Shown piece by piece: positions 45,101 through 53,405 of a DNA stretch of 64,000 nt. The stretch covers positions 1 through 64,000 of the forward strand of contig DENB01000038.1 in assembly GCA_002359495.1 (NCBI GenBank). Direction: 5' to 3'. Within the stretch, counting starts at the first letter, position 1. Each line of letters starts with the position of its first letter. The position numbers were made by a program, and so were the translations under genes. The notes beneath the pieces are model-generated. The model was given only the letters and a program-made list of their open reading frames with translations, was not told the DNA's origin and did not search any database. Source of the stretch: Enterobacteriaceae bacterium UBA2655. GTDB taxonomy: Bacteria > Pseudomonadota > Gammaproteobacteria > Enterobacterales > Enterobacteriaceae.

Positions 45101-45681
45101 TACGTTTTATTCTCCATGTAATTAAATACAACCTGCGTATGAGCGGGTTTTAAATCGCGGAATATGCTCTCCAGCATATTCTGACCAAATGACATCAGGC
45201 GCTCACCTGTGGCCGAACTGCCGCAGCGGAAGCGGTACACCGGCACCTGCCCGTCCTGAATATTCACAATCCACACCCAGACAATTTCCGGTATCCAGAG
45301 TCTGTCCCCGCAACGGTTGCGGCCACAGCGGAACGGCTCCGGCTCGTCGATGGTGACGTCATAGCCCAGCGACTTCGCCAGACGGATAAAGTAGCTGCGG
45401 CTGAGTCCTCCGGTTTCATTGAGTTTCGCCATAATCTGCTGGCGGCGGGCCTGAATGGTCATGCCGTTGCTGACAGACAGACCCAGCACGCGCTCCCAGT
45501 CCGACAGCAGCGCCACAGCGGTAAAGGGTGTTATGCCGTTCAGCACGTCCTGAGCGCTGCGCTCGACGCTGGCCAGCATGTTTCCCTCGGCCTGCAGTTC
45601 AGCGTTCAGCCGCTTACCCTCGCGTGCATAGCCATCGGGTAGCAGCAGGTACAGCAGTTCGCGCCAGTCGTTCCCGGTCAT
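45100..45681 (-). CDS. Baseplate protein, Mu gp48 / YmfQ (DUF2313) family
   Basis: 193 residues. DWRELLYLLLPDGYAREG and TIQARRQQIMAKLNETGGLS are YmfQ-family signatures. A cysteine-containing middle part (FRCGRNRCGDRLW) and HTQVVFNY at the end follow. It links the baseplate wedge to the fibre. It overlaps the gp47 gene by four bases. Confidence 0.9.
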   Translation of the reverse strand: MTGNDWRELLYLLLPDGYAREGKRLNAELQAEGNMLASVERSAQDVLNGITPFTAVALLSDWERVLGLSVSNGMTIQARRQQIMAKLNETGGLSRSYFIRLAKSLGYDVTIDEPEPFRCGRNRCGDRLWIPEIVWVWIVNIQDGQVPVYRFRCGSSATGERLMSFGQNMLESIFRDLKPAHTQVVFNYMENKT

Positions 45682-46748
45682 TTGAGTTCATCCACGGTGA
45701 TGGTACCCGGACGTATCCACTGCACGGTCTTCTCGCTGACCTCCGGCACGACGTTACCGGTCGGCGCGGTCAGCTCGTAGTCCACCACGCCGGTAATATC
45801 GGAGATAAGCGCCCCCATCTGGGTTCTGACTGCAATCTCACCCGGAGCCAGACGGCTGAAGTAATCCGTCAGCGCCAGGGTTATCTGCGTTCTGGCTTCA
45901 TCAAGCGAAAGCCCGCTGAGGATGACTTTGACTGAGATATCGATACTCACTGGCTCCGGGGCCATCACCAGCGTGTCTTTTGCCGTCACCGGGCGCTGGT
46001 CGTCGATATGGGTCTGCACTGCCTTGAGGGTTTCATCAGAGGGCAGACCGCCGCTGGCGGTAATCACCACGTCCACGGTGCCGTACCCCCGGCGCAGGGG
46101 GTACACATACGCCTCCGATACGCCGCTGACCTCCATCGCCCAGCGGCGATAGTCGTACTTATTGCCTCCGGCTGGCGGGCGGCGCATCAGCTCCAGCAGA
46201 CGCGAAAGCAATGAGGTATCACTCTCGGCATCTGTCCCTCCGCGCATGGTTTTTATCGTTACCGCGCTGTCGATGCCCTGCGGCGCACTGAGCAGCGTGG
46301 CAGCGGTGTTGTCGCTCAGGTTGCCCACGACGCCAGTAGTCATGGCGCTGGCGCTCACGGTAACGGTGCCTTTATCGCTGAGCGTGGCCTCTGCCGAGGT
46401 CTGGTACAGGACATTGCCGCCGCGCGGACGGAACTGCAGACCGCTGGCCACCTTCAGGCCCGCAGAGCCGGTGAGCGTGACCTGACCGCTTGCCGCGCTG
46501 GCGGGTTTAGGGGAAAGACCACGTGAGCGGGCGTGTATTACCAGCCAGTCATGATCGGCGGTGTCGGGAAATATCTGGCGCAGTATCCAGCTCTGGTCGT
46601 TGTACAGACCCTGCGCCACGCCGGAGACGGCGTTCGCCCGGATGGCGTAATCACTGTCACCGGATACGTCCGCATCCGGGAGCTGGTTGCGAATATCCCG
46701 TAGCTGTTGTTGAGTAATGTCGGCGAGTGCCGGTACGCTGCGAGCCAT
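45678..46748 (-). CDS. Baseplate wedge protein J, Mu gp47-like
   Basis: 356 residues of the baseplate J family (P2 gpJ, T4 gp6). QLRDIRNQLPDADVSGDSDYA near the start, DHDWLVIHARSRGL, GTDAESDTSLLSRLLELMRRPPAGGNKYDYRRWAM core split over about 170-220. It builds the baseplate wedge that triggers sheath contraction. Translationally coupled to the gene for gp48. Confidence 0.92.
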   Translation of the reverse strand: MARSVPALADITQQQLRDIRNQLPDADVSGDSDYAIRANAVSGVAQGLYNDQSWILRQIFPDTADHDWLVIHARSRGLSPKPASAASGQVTLTGSAGLKVASGLQFRPRGGNVLYQTSAEATLSDKGTVTVSASAMTTGVVGNLSDNTAATLLSAPQGIDSAVTIKTMRGGTDAESDTSLLSRLLELMRRPPAGGNKYDYRRWAMEVSGVSEAYVYPLRRGYGTVDVVITASGGLPSDETLKAVQTHIDDQRPVTAKDTLVMAPEPVSIDISVKVILSGLSLDEARTQITLALTDYFSRLAPGEIAVRTQMGALISDITGVVDYELTAPTGNVVPEVSEKTVQWIRPGTITVDELK

Positions 46749-46758
46749 AATTCCCCGT

Positions 46759-47109
46759 TTAAACCACTTTGACTGGATGTCTGAAGGTCAGCACATCCCC
46801 GCCCGTGCTGGTGACCGTGATGGAAAGCCACAGCCAACCGGTTTCCGGCGAGGAGACGTCCACATTCACAGCGGTCGCCCGTTTGTCATCAATCAGCGGC
46901 TGCAGCGCCTGTTCGGCATACTGGCGGGCCAGCGCGCGGGTCTGCGGCGTATCCTTCGCGCGAGCCAGCTCGTGCAGGCGAGACCCCATCTGCGGGTCAG
47001 CCCAGTACGTGCCCTTGCGGATACGCAGACGCAGCCAGACCGCGTTATGCAGGTCGGTGCAGCGTTGTCCGGTGTAATCGCCGGTGGTGTGATCGATATA
47101 GGCGTCCAT
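46759..47109 (-). CDS. Baseplate protein gp46 (GPW/gp25-like)
   Basis: 116 residues matching the phage GP46 family: TGDYTGQRCTDLHNAVWLRL, KGTYWADPQMGSRLHELARA, then WLWLSITVTSTGGDVLTFRHPVKVV. It is the sheath-initiation wedge component equivalent to T4 gp25. Confidence 0.9.
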   Translation of the reverse strand: MDAYIDHTTGDYTGQRCTDLHNAVWLRLRIRKGTYWADPQMGSRLHELARAKDTPQTRALARQYAEQALQPLIDDKRATAVNVDVSSPETGWLWLSITVTSTGGDVLTFRHPVKVV

Positions 47110-47210
47110 AGCGGGCAGAATGCCGCAGGGGCGATAAGGCAGGAAGGTACGGAGGTGAAGCGGTTAAGTCCGGGGCGATGGTGCCCCGGCAATAATCCTA
47201 GTTGCGTGGT

Positions 47211-47858
47211 TTACCTGACGGGCCATGGGGTGTCGTGGATATGCGTCCCAATCTGCACACCGTTGATAGTGACCGCAACCGAGGTGATGGTGCCGCCCGT
47301 ATGGCTGATATTACCCTCAAACGAGGCCGTCACGCCACCGTCACCGCCTTTGATGGCCATACCGCCGTTGCCACTGATAAGCCCCTGTGCGGTCAGCTTC
47401 GCAGAGGTACTCAGCTCCGGCGTGGTGAACGTTACAGACTCCGACGCGTTAACCTTCATGCGCTTGCAGTCCAGCTCCCAGTCGTCGCAGGTGACAGCAA
47501 TAATGCGGTTACGCTTCAGGACGATGCTAGCTCCTTCATCGGTATAGATGGCCACCTCGCCGGACTCCAGCCCCTGCAGACGGTAGCTGCTGTGTTCGGT
47601 GGCAATCACGATCCCGTGGCTGGTTCGTCCGCCCAGCGGCAGCACAATCGCCATCGCCCCCTCTGGCGGTACGGTGGTGAAACCGTACTGCTGGAACATC
47701 TCAATGCCTTCCAGCCCTTCAGGGGCCAGTCCGGCCACCTGCGCGGTCTGTACGCCGCCCGTGGTGTTGATACGGGTCAGCACGCCACGAAAGGCCAGAC
47801 GTATGCCGCTGAGCGCCTTGCGGATGCGCTTATCCACCAGTCCGGAAAAATCAGGCAT
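47211..47858 (-). CDS. Baseplate spike protein gp45-like (membrane-piercing)
   Basis: 215 residues from ATG 47858, overlapping the gp44 gene by eight bases. An OB-fold N-terminal half (RGVLTRINTTGGVQTAQVAG, TSHGIVIATEHSSYR) leads into a beta-helical spike (KLTAQGLISGNGGMAIKGGD). A terminal HxH motif in IGTHIHDTPW is where Mu gp45 and P2 gpV bind iron at the spike tip. The longer open frame upstream belongs to gp44 in another frame. Confidence 0.9.
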   Translation of the reverse strand: MPDFSGLVDKRIRKALSGIRLAFRGVLTRINTTGGVQTAQVAGLAPEGLEGIEMFQQYGFTTVPPEGAMAIVLPLGGRTSHGIVIATEHSSYRLQGLESGEVAIYTDEGASIVLKRNRIIAVTCDDWELDCKRMKVNASESVTFTTPELSTSAKLTAQGLISGNGGMAIKGGDGGVTASFEGNISHTGGTITSVAVTINGVQIGTHIHDTPWPVR

Positions 47859-48969
47859 TGTCGACCTGCTCCCATGTTGTCCACAGTCCCTTGTCTTTTG
47901 TGCCGCGCCGGTGCCCCTTGCGGTGGCCGGACTTCGGATATGCATCCGGCAGCCAGATACCGTCCTCACGCAGCAGCAGCGAGGTTTCCTGCCGCTGGCC
48001 ACGTCCGCCCCGGAAGGTGCGCCGCATGATGAAGTAAACGTCGTCGACCCCGTGGACGTCGCTTTTAACGTAAACCCGCTGACCTGGTGCCCACAGCGTG
48101 CCGTTCGCGGTGGTGAAGCCCCGCAGGGTGGCCGAGAGCGCAAAACCGTTCAGCCTCGCATCCGCCTGCAGCTTGCGGGCGCGGAACTGCACCTCTTCAT
48201 CGCTCTGCGAATCACCCTCCACCACGATACGCGGACGGTAGAGCGTCATGGTGGTGTCTTTCACCGTGCATTTGCGGTTGGCCTTGCCGTCTTCATGCCC
48301 GGTGCCATGACCCTGCGCCAGTACCGTGGTCTGAGAGTAACGCCCGCTCATATCGGTACGCTTACCCAGTCTTAGCAGATTATTGTTCTCTCCCTCGCGA
48401 TGCATGATGAGCGTGTCAACCGGTGTGGCGCTGTAGTCCGGCCCGCCGATAATCAGCGTACCGTCCGGGGCCATCCACGGCCACAGGCCGCTCATTTCAG
48501 CGACGCGCTTCAAAGCATCCCACGCGCTGTCACCCGGCTCGATGCTGACCTTCTTCACGCTGCCGGGGTTCTCAGCCTGCATGCGGATAGCGGTCACACC
48601 CAGCGGCTTAATCACCTGCGAAATAACCTCCTGCAGCGTCATTTCCTGCGCGGTAAAAATGGGGGCCGAACAGTCAACCAGTACCGCCGCTGCGTCGCGC
48701 CCAGTCAGCTCCAGCATATGCTGGCCACGGCTCACGTCATGGCTCAGCTCGTCAATCATGCCGGTCATTATGGTGCCGCCGCCGTAGCGCAGCTCAGCTC
48801 TGGCTCCGGCTTCCACGTTCGTGGGCAATACCGGCTCGGCGGTGCCGACCGACAGCTGCCAGCCGCCTGCCGGGGTCAGCAGGCCAGAGTCCACCTCGAA
48901 GCGTTCCCAATCGTCATGCGACCGGCCCCCGATACGCAGCGTCAGGCGCTGCTCATCTTGCCCAGGCAT
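47851..48969 (-). CDS. Baseplate hub protein, Mu gp44 (gpP)-like
   Basis: 372 residues from ATG 48969 (GGGGGA eight bases upstream; the ATG at 48978 sits too near it). QRLTLRIGGRSHDDWERFEV at the start and ELTGRDAAAVLVDCSA are characteristic of gpP/gpD-type hub proteins that join tail tube to spike. It overlaps the gp43 gene by 17 bases. A basic tail (GHRKGHRRGTKDKG) is seen. Confidence 0.9.
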   Translation of the reverse strand: MPGQDEQRLTLRIGGRSHDDWERFEVDSGLLTPAGGWQLSVGTAEPVLPTNVEAGARAELRYGGGTIMTGMIDELSHDVSRGQHMLELTGRDAAAVLVDCSAPIFTAQEMTLQEVISQVIKPLGVTAIRMQAENPGSVKKVSIEPGDSAWDALKRVAEMSGLWPWMAPDGTLIIGGPDYSATPVDTLIMHREGENNNLLRLGKRTDMSGRYSQTTVLAQGHGTGHEDGKANRKCTVKDTTMTLYRPRIVVEGDSQSDEEVQFRARKLQADARLNGFALSATLRGFTTANGTLWAPGQRVYVKSDVHGVDDVYFIMRRTFRGGRGQRQETSLLLREDGIWLPDAYPKSGHRKGHRRGTKDKGLWTTWEQVDNA

Positions 48970-50272
48970 ACAGCACATCCCCCGGATTCAGGTTATTTGA
49001 CTGGCGCAAAGATGGATTGAGGCGGGCCAGCTGCGTGGCGCGGGACGCGTCGCCGTACCACTCAAATGCCAGCAGGGGCAGATTACAGCGGCGCGTCACC
49101 TGACGCTGCACCAGCGGCGGCAGCGCCAGAATCAACCCGCGAGCCTGCTCCTGCAGGTGCCAGGCGCTTTCCTGCAGCGCGGCAATGATGGCCTGATCCT
49201 GACGGGTATCCGGCGTACCCGTCTGTGCGCGTTCGGCGGTGGCCATACGCGCCGAGACGGACGCCCGCTGGGCCGCTATGGCCTCCACAATCAGGGTGCG
49301 CACGTCGCCGGTGATGCGCTCAATATCGGTGGAGGATAGCGTCGGGGAGGCGGTCTCATTCACAAAAATATCGCTGGCTGTATCGGTCATTTCGCTCACG
49401 GCCACCAGTCGGATGGCCTGGTTAATCATCTCCGTATCGTTCTGTGGCATCACGCTGGCGCGGCGCAGGGTGGAGGCGAACACGCTGCCGGAAGACATGG
49501 TCTGCTGCGCGGTGGTGCGCTGCGCCGGTAACGTCAGCATGGTGTCCTTCAGTCCGGTCAGCGCGTTCCAGTCCGACAGGCGGGAAGCTTCGCTCAGTGA
49601 CAGCCGGTCAGTGAATGCACCAGTCAGGTGCTTCAGGTCGGAGATAAAGGCGGTCGGATAGTCCAGATAGTTGAGGGTGCTGCCGATGGTGGACTGCACC
49701 TCGCTTGCCAGGGTGTTTACCACGTATTCTGCTGAGGCAATGATATTGGTGACGCGGGCAATATCCTGCTGAATATCACGCAGGGTATCCATTGCGTCAC
49801 CAAACCAGCTGATCGCACTGTCGAAAATGCTGTCGCCATCTGCTTCGTAATGGGCGGTGGCAAACAGCGCGTCGGGCTTACCGCTCTCCACAAAGACCAG
49901 GTCGACGGTGACAGCGTTAACCGGCTCCACCTCATGGAATACCCCGGCCTCCAGAAACTGCACGTCCGGCACCGAGCCGTATACCGGGTGAACCAGCTCG
50001 CCGGTGCCCGCCGTTTTAAGGGCGTTTAAAAAGGCTTTAAGCTGCGTCTGGTAGCGGTTGCCCCAGAAGATAGCCTGCAGACGAAAGTTCATCGCCTTCA
50101 GCCCCTGGTCTTCCACCTCTTCACCATCCCGGTACGGGTAAGCATAGGTCACGGTGTCCTTTGCCAGCGTGTCGCGGGTAAACAGGCAGTCAAACTCCAC
50201 GCCCCGGAACGAGGCAGGCATCAGTAGGTCTACCCCCAGCGCTGAAGCAATCTCGTTAATCTTATCCGCCAC
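48953..50272 (-). CDS. DNA circularisation/tail protein N, Mu gp43-like
   Basis: 439 residues. The N-terminal domain (LLMPASFRGVEFDCLFTRDT, QFLEAGVFHEVEPVNAVTVDL) is the DNA_circ_N family; the C-terminus (LLAFEWYGDASRATQLARLN, NNLNPGDVLYAWAR) looks like a LysM fold. In Mu it is a baseplate/tail-tip component. It starts in the gp42 stop codon (TAATG). Confidence 0.9.
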   Translation of the reverse strand: MADKINEIASALGVDLLMPASFRGVEFDCLFTRDTLAKDTVTYAYPYRDGEEVEDQGLKAMNFRLQAIFWGNRYQTQLKAFLNALKTAGTGELVHPVYGSVPDVQFLEAGVFHEVEPVNAVTVDLVFVESGKPDALFATAHYEADGDSIFDSAISWFGDAMDTLRDIQQDIARVTNIIASAEYVVNTLASEVQSTIGSTLNYLDYPTAFISDLKHLTGAFTDRLSLSEASRLSDWNALTGLKDTMLTLPAQRTTAQQTMSSGSVFASTLRRASVMPQNDTEMINQAIRLVAVSEMTDTASDIFVNETASPTLSSTDIERITGDVRTLIVEAIAAQRASVSARMATAERAQTGTPDTRQDQAIIAALQESAWHLQEQARGLILALPPLVQRQVTRRCNLPLLAFEWYGDASRATQLARLNPSLRQSNNLNPGDVLYAWAR

Positions 50273-52503
50273 TATTTCCTCCTCGAATCAACATCAATCC
50301 GGCGCAATACCGTATCTGTCACCTCGCGGCTGTCGAGGTAGATATTAGCCACAATCGGTTGCTGCGGCCCCTGAGACGCGTAGGGAACATTTGCATCAGC
50401 AGGCGCAGGTTTTGCGATACTGTTCTGCGAGAAAAAGCTCTTGATTTCATCAAAGGCATCCAGAAAGCCAACTGGCTTAGGCATGTTGTCCGGGATGTTG
50501 TAGCCATCCTCTTTCAGCCTTTTAACCTTATCGTCACCGCGCTCCAGGAACTGATCGTAAAACTGGCCCGCAGCCATGTACCCTTCAGCCAGTGGGGCGC
50601 GGACGACCTTGCTCAGCAGGACCCCGCCTTTACTCAGGAGACCTCCGCCTTTTGCGGCTGTTTCGGCAGCTTCTTCAGCCACCGCTGAGCCACCGCCCCG
50701 GAGACGTTTCCACAGCTTCTGCCCGCCCGCCAGCGCCAGTGCCCCCAGCCCGGCACCACCTGCGGCCCCGATGCCCTGAATGGCGGAATAAGCCCCGCTG
50801 ATCGCGGTGGTCAGTTTGGGAAATTCTTTCGCCAGCTCAGCCGCTTTATCAGCCGCTTCCCCGACCCACTTAGTGAAAGGTGAGGCCGTGTCATTGGATG
50901 AAAAAGCCGCTTCGTTTTTGGCTTTGCTGACCTGAAATGCCGGGCTGTCCTTCACCAGCTCAAAGTCAAGGTCAGCTGAGGTTTTCCCGGCAGGCATATC
51001 AAACTGCTCGTTACCTTCCCCGACCAGCTTGTGGTAGTAGTCCTTGTTACGCTCCCAGTTCAGGAAGCCCATGCGGGAATATTCATTGGTGAAGATTCTC
51101 CCCACGCTCTGGCCGTGGATCTGGTCGCGTCGTGCCTCCAGCTGCGCTCTGGCTTCACCGGGAGCCGTCCGGGCAATCTGCTTATTCAGGTCCACGAACT
51201 GAGGATCGTGCTCATCCATGCTGCGAATGGCCCGGTCGACAGTATCCAGCGGGGTCAGCCCCTTCGCCGCGTCAGCACGCATTAGCGCACGAATATCAAG
51301 GCCACGCTTGCCGACTTTGATTTGCTTGAAATTGTTGGCCAGCGTCGGTGAAGACAGCTCAGAGAGCAGGTTGGTGGTGAACGTCGCCGCTTCTTCAGGG
51401 GAGCCAGCACCGCGTGCAGCCGCCTCAAAAAGTGCAGCAACCTGTGAGAAGCCGGTGCGACCGTGCAGGCCAATGGACTTGGCAGACTCCAGCGCCTTTG
51501 GCATCTCTTTGGCCAGCAGTGGCACATCCACCATGCCGTTCTGCGCCATTGTGGTGGTGACACTGAGGCCTGCTCGCGCATCCTTCTCGTTAAGCCCAAA
51601 GTTAAACGCGCTGGACTGCAGGCTGGCGACAGAGGCCGCATCGGTTTCGGTTGCGGTGGCGTTCTTCATGACGCCAGGCAACGTCCGATAGGCCTGCTCT
51701 CTGGTCATGGTGCCGGAGCGGAGCATCACCTCCAGACCATGAAAAGCGCCATTGATATCGCCGCCACCGCCACGCAACGCGGCTTTGATCGCACTGTCGA
51801 TATCTGTCATCCCCGACTGTCGTCCGGCGAGATTGTCATGCTTGTAGGCGAAGTTGGCCACCTTGCGCAGTTCGGAATCGTACTCCATCTGATTCTCGAT
51901 GGGCTTGCGCATCACCATCGCACCGGCAACCAGACCGCCCCCGATGGCGCCCACGGTTTTGCCCACACGGGCAAGGCGCAGATAGCTGCGCTCGGTTTCG
52001 CCCAGCTCGCGTTTAAGCCTGGCAACGGTCGCCTGCGTCTGGTTCCATGCGCGGGTCTGTTCGCTGGCGCTCATGGTGCCGCTGCGGGACAGACGGTTGT
52101 ACGCGGCGAGCGTCTGGTTAATCTCGCGCCGGATGGACTGCTCGGAGCGAATACCCAGCGTTTCGCGGGCCTGCGCCTGTCGGCGGTACTCCTGCAGGGC
52201 CGGGTTCATCTTCTCCTGGACACGCAGCGTCTCACCCATCTCCTGTCGCAGACGGGAGACCGTTGACTGCATGCGCTGGTAAGCCCGTTCCTGCTCCCTG
52301 ACCGACAGAACGCCGCTACGCTCAAGTCGGTTATAGGCCGCGACCGTGCGGCTGATTTCCCGCTGGATGTTATGCTCTGAGCGTATTCCCAGCGTCTCGC
52401 GGGCGCTGGACATGCGGCGGAACTCTTCAGATAACGACCGGATTTTGGGCGTGGCGTTATCCTGCACGCCAAATTTAATCTGAGTATCAAAATCACGGGC
52501 CAC
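50272..52503 (-). CDS. Tail tape-measure protein, Mu gp42-like
   Basis: 743 residues. The N-terminal 170 residues are coiled coil and contain a duplicated segment of about 59 residues (34-92 and 112-170). A conserved tape-measure block follows (MRKPIENQMEYDSELRKVAN, then LPGVMKNATATETD and MVDVPLLAKEMPKALESAKS). Near residues 570-600 there is a hydrophobic glycine/alanine segment. Its length sets tail length and it probably helps DNA enter the cell. It starts 12 bases after the frameshifted chaperone stop. Confidence 0.93.
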   Translation of the reverse strand: MARDFDTQIKFGVQDNATPKIRSLSEEFRRMSSARETLGIRSEHNIQREISRTVAAYNRLERSGVLSVREQERAYQRMQSTVSRLRQEMGETLRVQEKMNPALQEYRRQAQARETLGIRSEQSIRREINQTLAAYNRLSRSGTMSASEQTRAWNQTQATVARLKRELGETERSYLRLARVGKTVGAIGGGLVAGAMVMRKPIENQMEYDSELRKVANFAYKHDNLAGRQSGMTDIDSAIKAALRGGGGDINGAFHGLEVMLRSGTMTREQAYRTLPGVMKNATATETDAASVASLQSSAFNFGLNEKDARAGLSVTTTMAQNGMVDVPLLAKEMPKALESAKSIGLHGRTGFSQVAALFEAAARGAGSPEEAATFTTNLLSELSSPTLANNFKQIKVGKRGLDIRALMRADAAKGLTPLDTVDRAIRSMDEHDPQFVDLNKQIARTAPGEARAQLEARRDQIHGQSVGRIFTNEYSRMGFLNWERNKDYYHKLVGEGNEQFDMPAGKTSADLDFELVKDSPAFQVSKAKNEAAFSSNDTASPFTKWVGEAADKAAELAKEFPKLTTAISGAYSAIQGIGAAGGAGLGALALAGGQKLWKRLRGGGSAVAEEAAETAAKGGGLLSKGGVLLSKVVRAPLAEGYMAAGQFYDQFLERGDDKVKRLKEDGYNIPDNMPKPVGFLDAFDEIKSFFSQNSIAKPAPADANVPYASQGPQQPIVANIYLDSREVTDTVLRRIDVDSRRK

Positions 52504-52515
52504 GGGGCAGTCCTC

Positions 52516-53027
52516 TTAGCGGGAAGCAGCGCTGCGTGCCCTTTTACGGGGGCGACGCAGGCTGATAACGGTGCGGTTTTCCTGCCAGGCTTTGGGGTTT
52601 TCCCGGCGGGTGATGGCATCCAGCCATCCGGCCAGCTCTACAGCGCTGGCGCGTCGGATTTGCTCTTCTGTGATGCCGTATCGTCCGAGCCGGATGACTG
52701 TGTACCGGTATTCGGTAAAGCGCTGCTCATGGATTTGAGCTTTTTTTTCACCTCATCGCGCAGGGTGCGCAGGTAGGCATAATCCTCGGAGACCAGATTG
52801 TCGCAGAGCAACTGATAGGTAATGCTCTCAGCGGGAATGTCGCCAATCTTCGTCAGCGTGCGGGCCAGCACAGCAATCGGCACGCCAGCGTCAGAGACGC
52901 CGTCTTCAATCACGGCAATCTCGTCTCCGACCGTTGCCAGACCCAGCTCCACGTTTTGGTGGAGCTTGCCATCAAACAGAATGCCGACAGGCAGTGAACC
53001 TGTGCAGGTAATGTTCCCGGACATCAT
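52516..53027 (-). CDS. Tail assembly chaperone, -1 frameshift product (gp41 extended form)
   Basis: Programmed frameshift form of the 129-residue protein below. At the heptamer A AAA AAG (52746-52740 on the minus strand) a -1 slip changes ...DEVKKKLKS into ...DEVKK followed by AQIHEQRFTEYRYTVIRLGR and on to a stop at 52516-52518. The added reading is about 75 codons and ends RRPRKRARSAASR, just before the tape-measure start. Long-tailed phages make such long and short chaperones from one start to coat the tape measure. Join: 53027-52741 then 52741-52516. Confidence 0.82.
52638..53027 (-). CDS. Tail assembly chaperone, short form (Mu gp41-like)
   Basis: 129 residues. NITCTGSLPVGILFDGKLHQ, then AEVARTLTK-like VLARTLTKIGDIPAESITYQ belong to the phage tail-assembly-chaperone group of Mu-like phages. 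The last 30 or so residues after the slippery site are low-complexity (GTQSSGSDDTASQKSKSD). The start codon overlaps the stop of the tail tube gene. Confidence 0.88.
   Translation of the reverse strand: MMSGNITCTGSLPVGILFDGKLHQNVELGLATVGDEIAVIEDGVSDAGVPIAVLARTLTKIGDIPAESITYQLLCDNLVSEDYAYLRTLRDEVKKKLKSMSSALPNTGTQSSGSDDTASQKSKSDAPAL
52740..52746 (-). promoter_or_regulatory. Slippery heptamer A AAA AAG for -1 frameshifting
   Basis: Minus-strand A AAA AAG in the zero frame, the same heptamer as in E. coli dnaX, inside an eight-A run. The -1 frame is open from here to 52516, and its product is non-repetitive protein-like sequence. Confidence 0.85.
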
Positions 53028-53395
53028 TATTCCTCAATTTTATTAAGTGCAAAGGCGGTGATGTTGATACGCGCCTCGTTATCCACGGTGTACTGCTCAC
53101 CGACCTGCGTGACAAACACATCCTGATAGGTGGTGCGTTTGCCGCTGCCGAGCGGCGTCTGGGTCAGTTTTGCCCCGGCAATCTGCGCCCAGTTGACGGT
53201 GGGATCCTTTGGCACCACTGCCGTGATGGCCAGCTCCCATGTGGCGATACCCTGGGTATAACCTTTCGCGCGGCCAGTGCTGTTCATGGTCTTGACCAGC
53301 TTTTTCCCGGTTGTCTCGGTGGGGTTGAAGTCGGTGACCTCAACCTCCACGCTGTTAACGTCCAGGACAATCGAGCCTACGTATTCAAGGGCCAT
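53027..53395 (-). CDS. Tail tube protein (Mu gp40/gpM-like)
   Basis: 122 residues. LEYVGSIVLDVNSVEVEVTD, TMNSTGRAKGYTQGIATWEL, then PLGSGKRTTYQDVFVTQVGE agree with the Mu-like tail-tube family. It polymerises inside the sheath to form the DNA channel. It is 10 bases after the sheath gene. Confidence 0.9.
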   Translation of the reverse strand: MALEYVGSIVLDVNSVEVEVTDFNPTETTGKKLVKTMNSTGRAKGYTQGIATWELAITAVVPKDPTVNWAQIAGAKLTQTPLGSGKRTTYQDVFVTQVGEQYTVDNEARINITAFALNKIEE

Positions 53396-53405
53396 TGTCG
53401 TCTCC

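Noticed and set aside
48143-48953. Upstream extension of the gp45 frame (47859-48143)
   Set aside because: This part overlaps gp44 in another frame; a start at 47858 with an eight-base overlap fits the packing of the module.
52206-52619. 137-codon minus frame over the tape-measure start
   Set aside because: It overlaps both the frameshift extension and the tape-measure gene in a third frame; its composition is unlike protein and has no motif.
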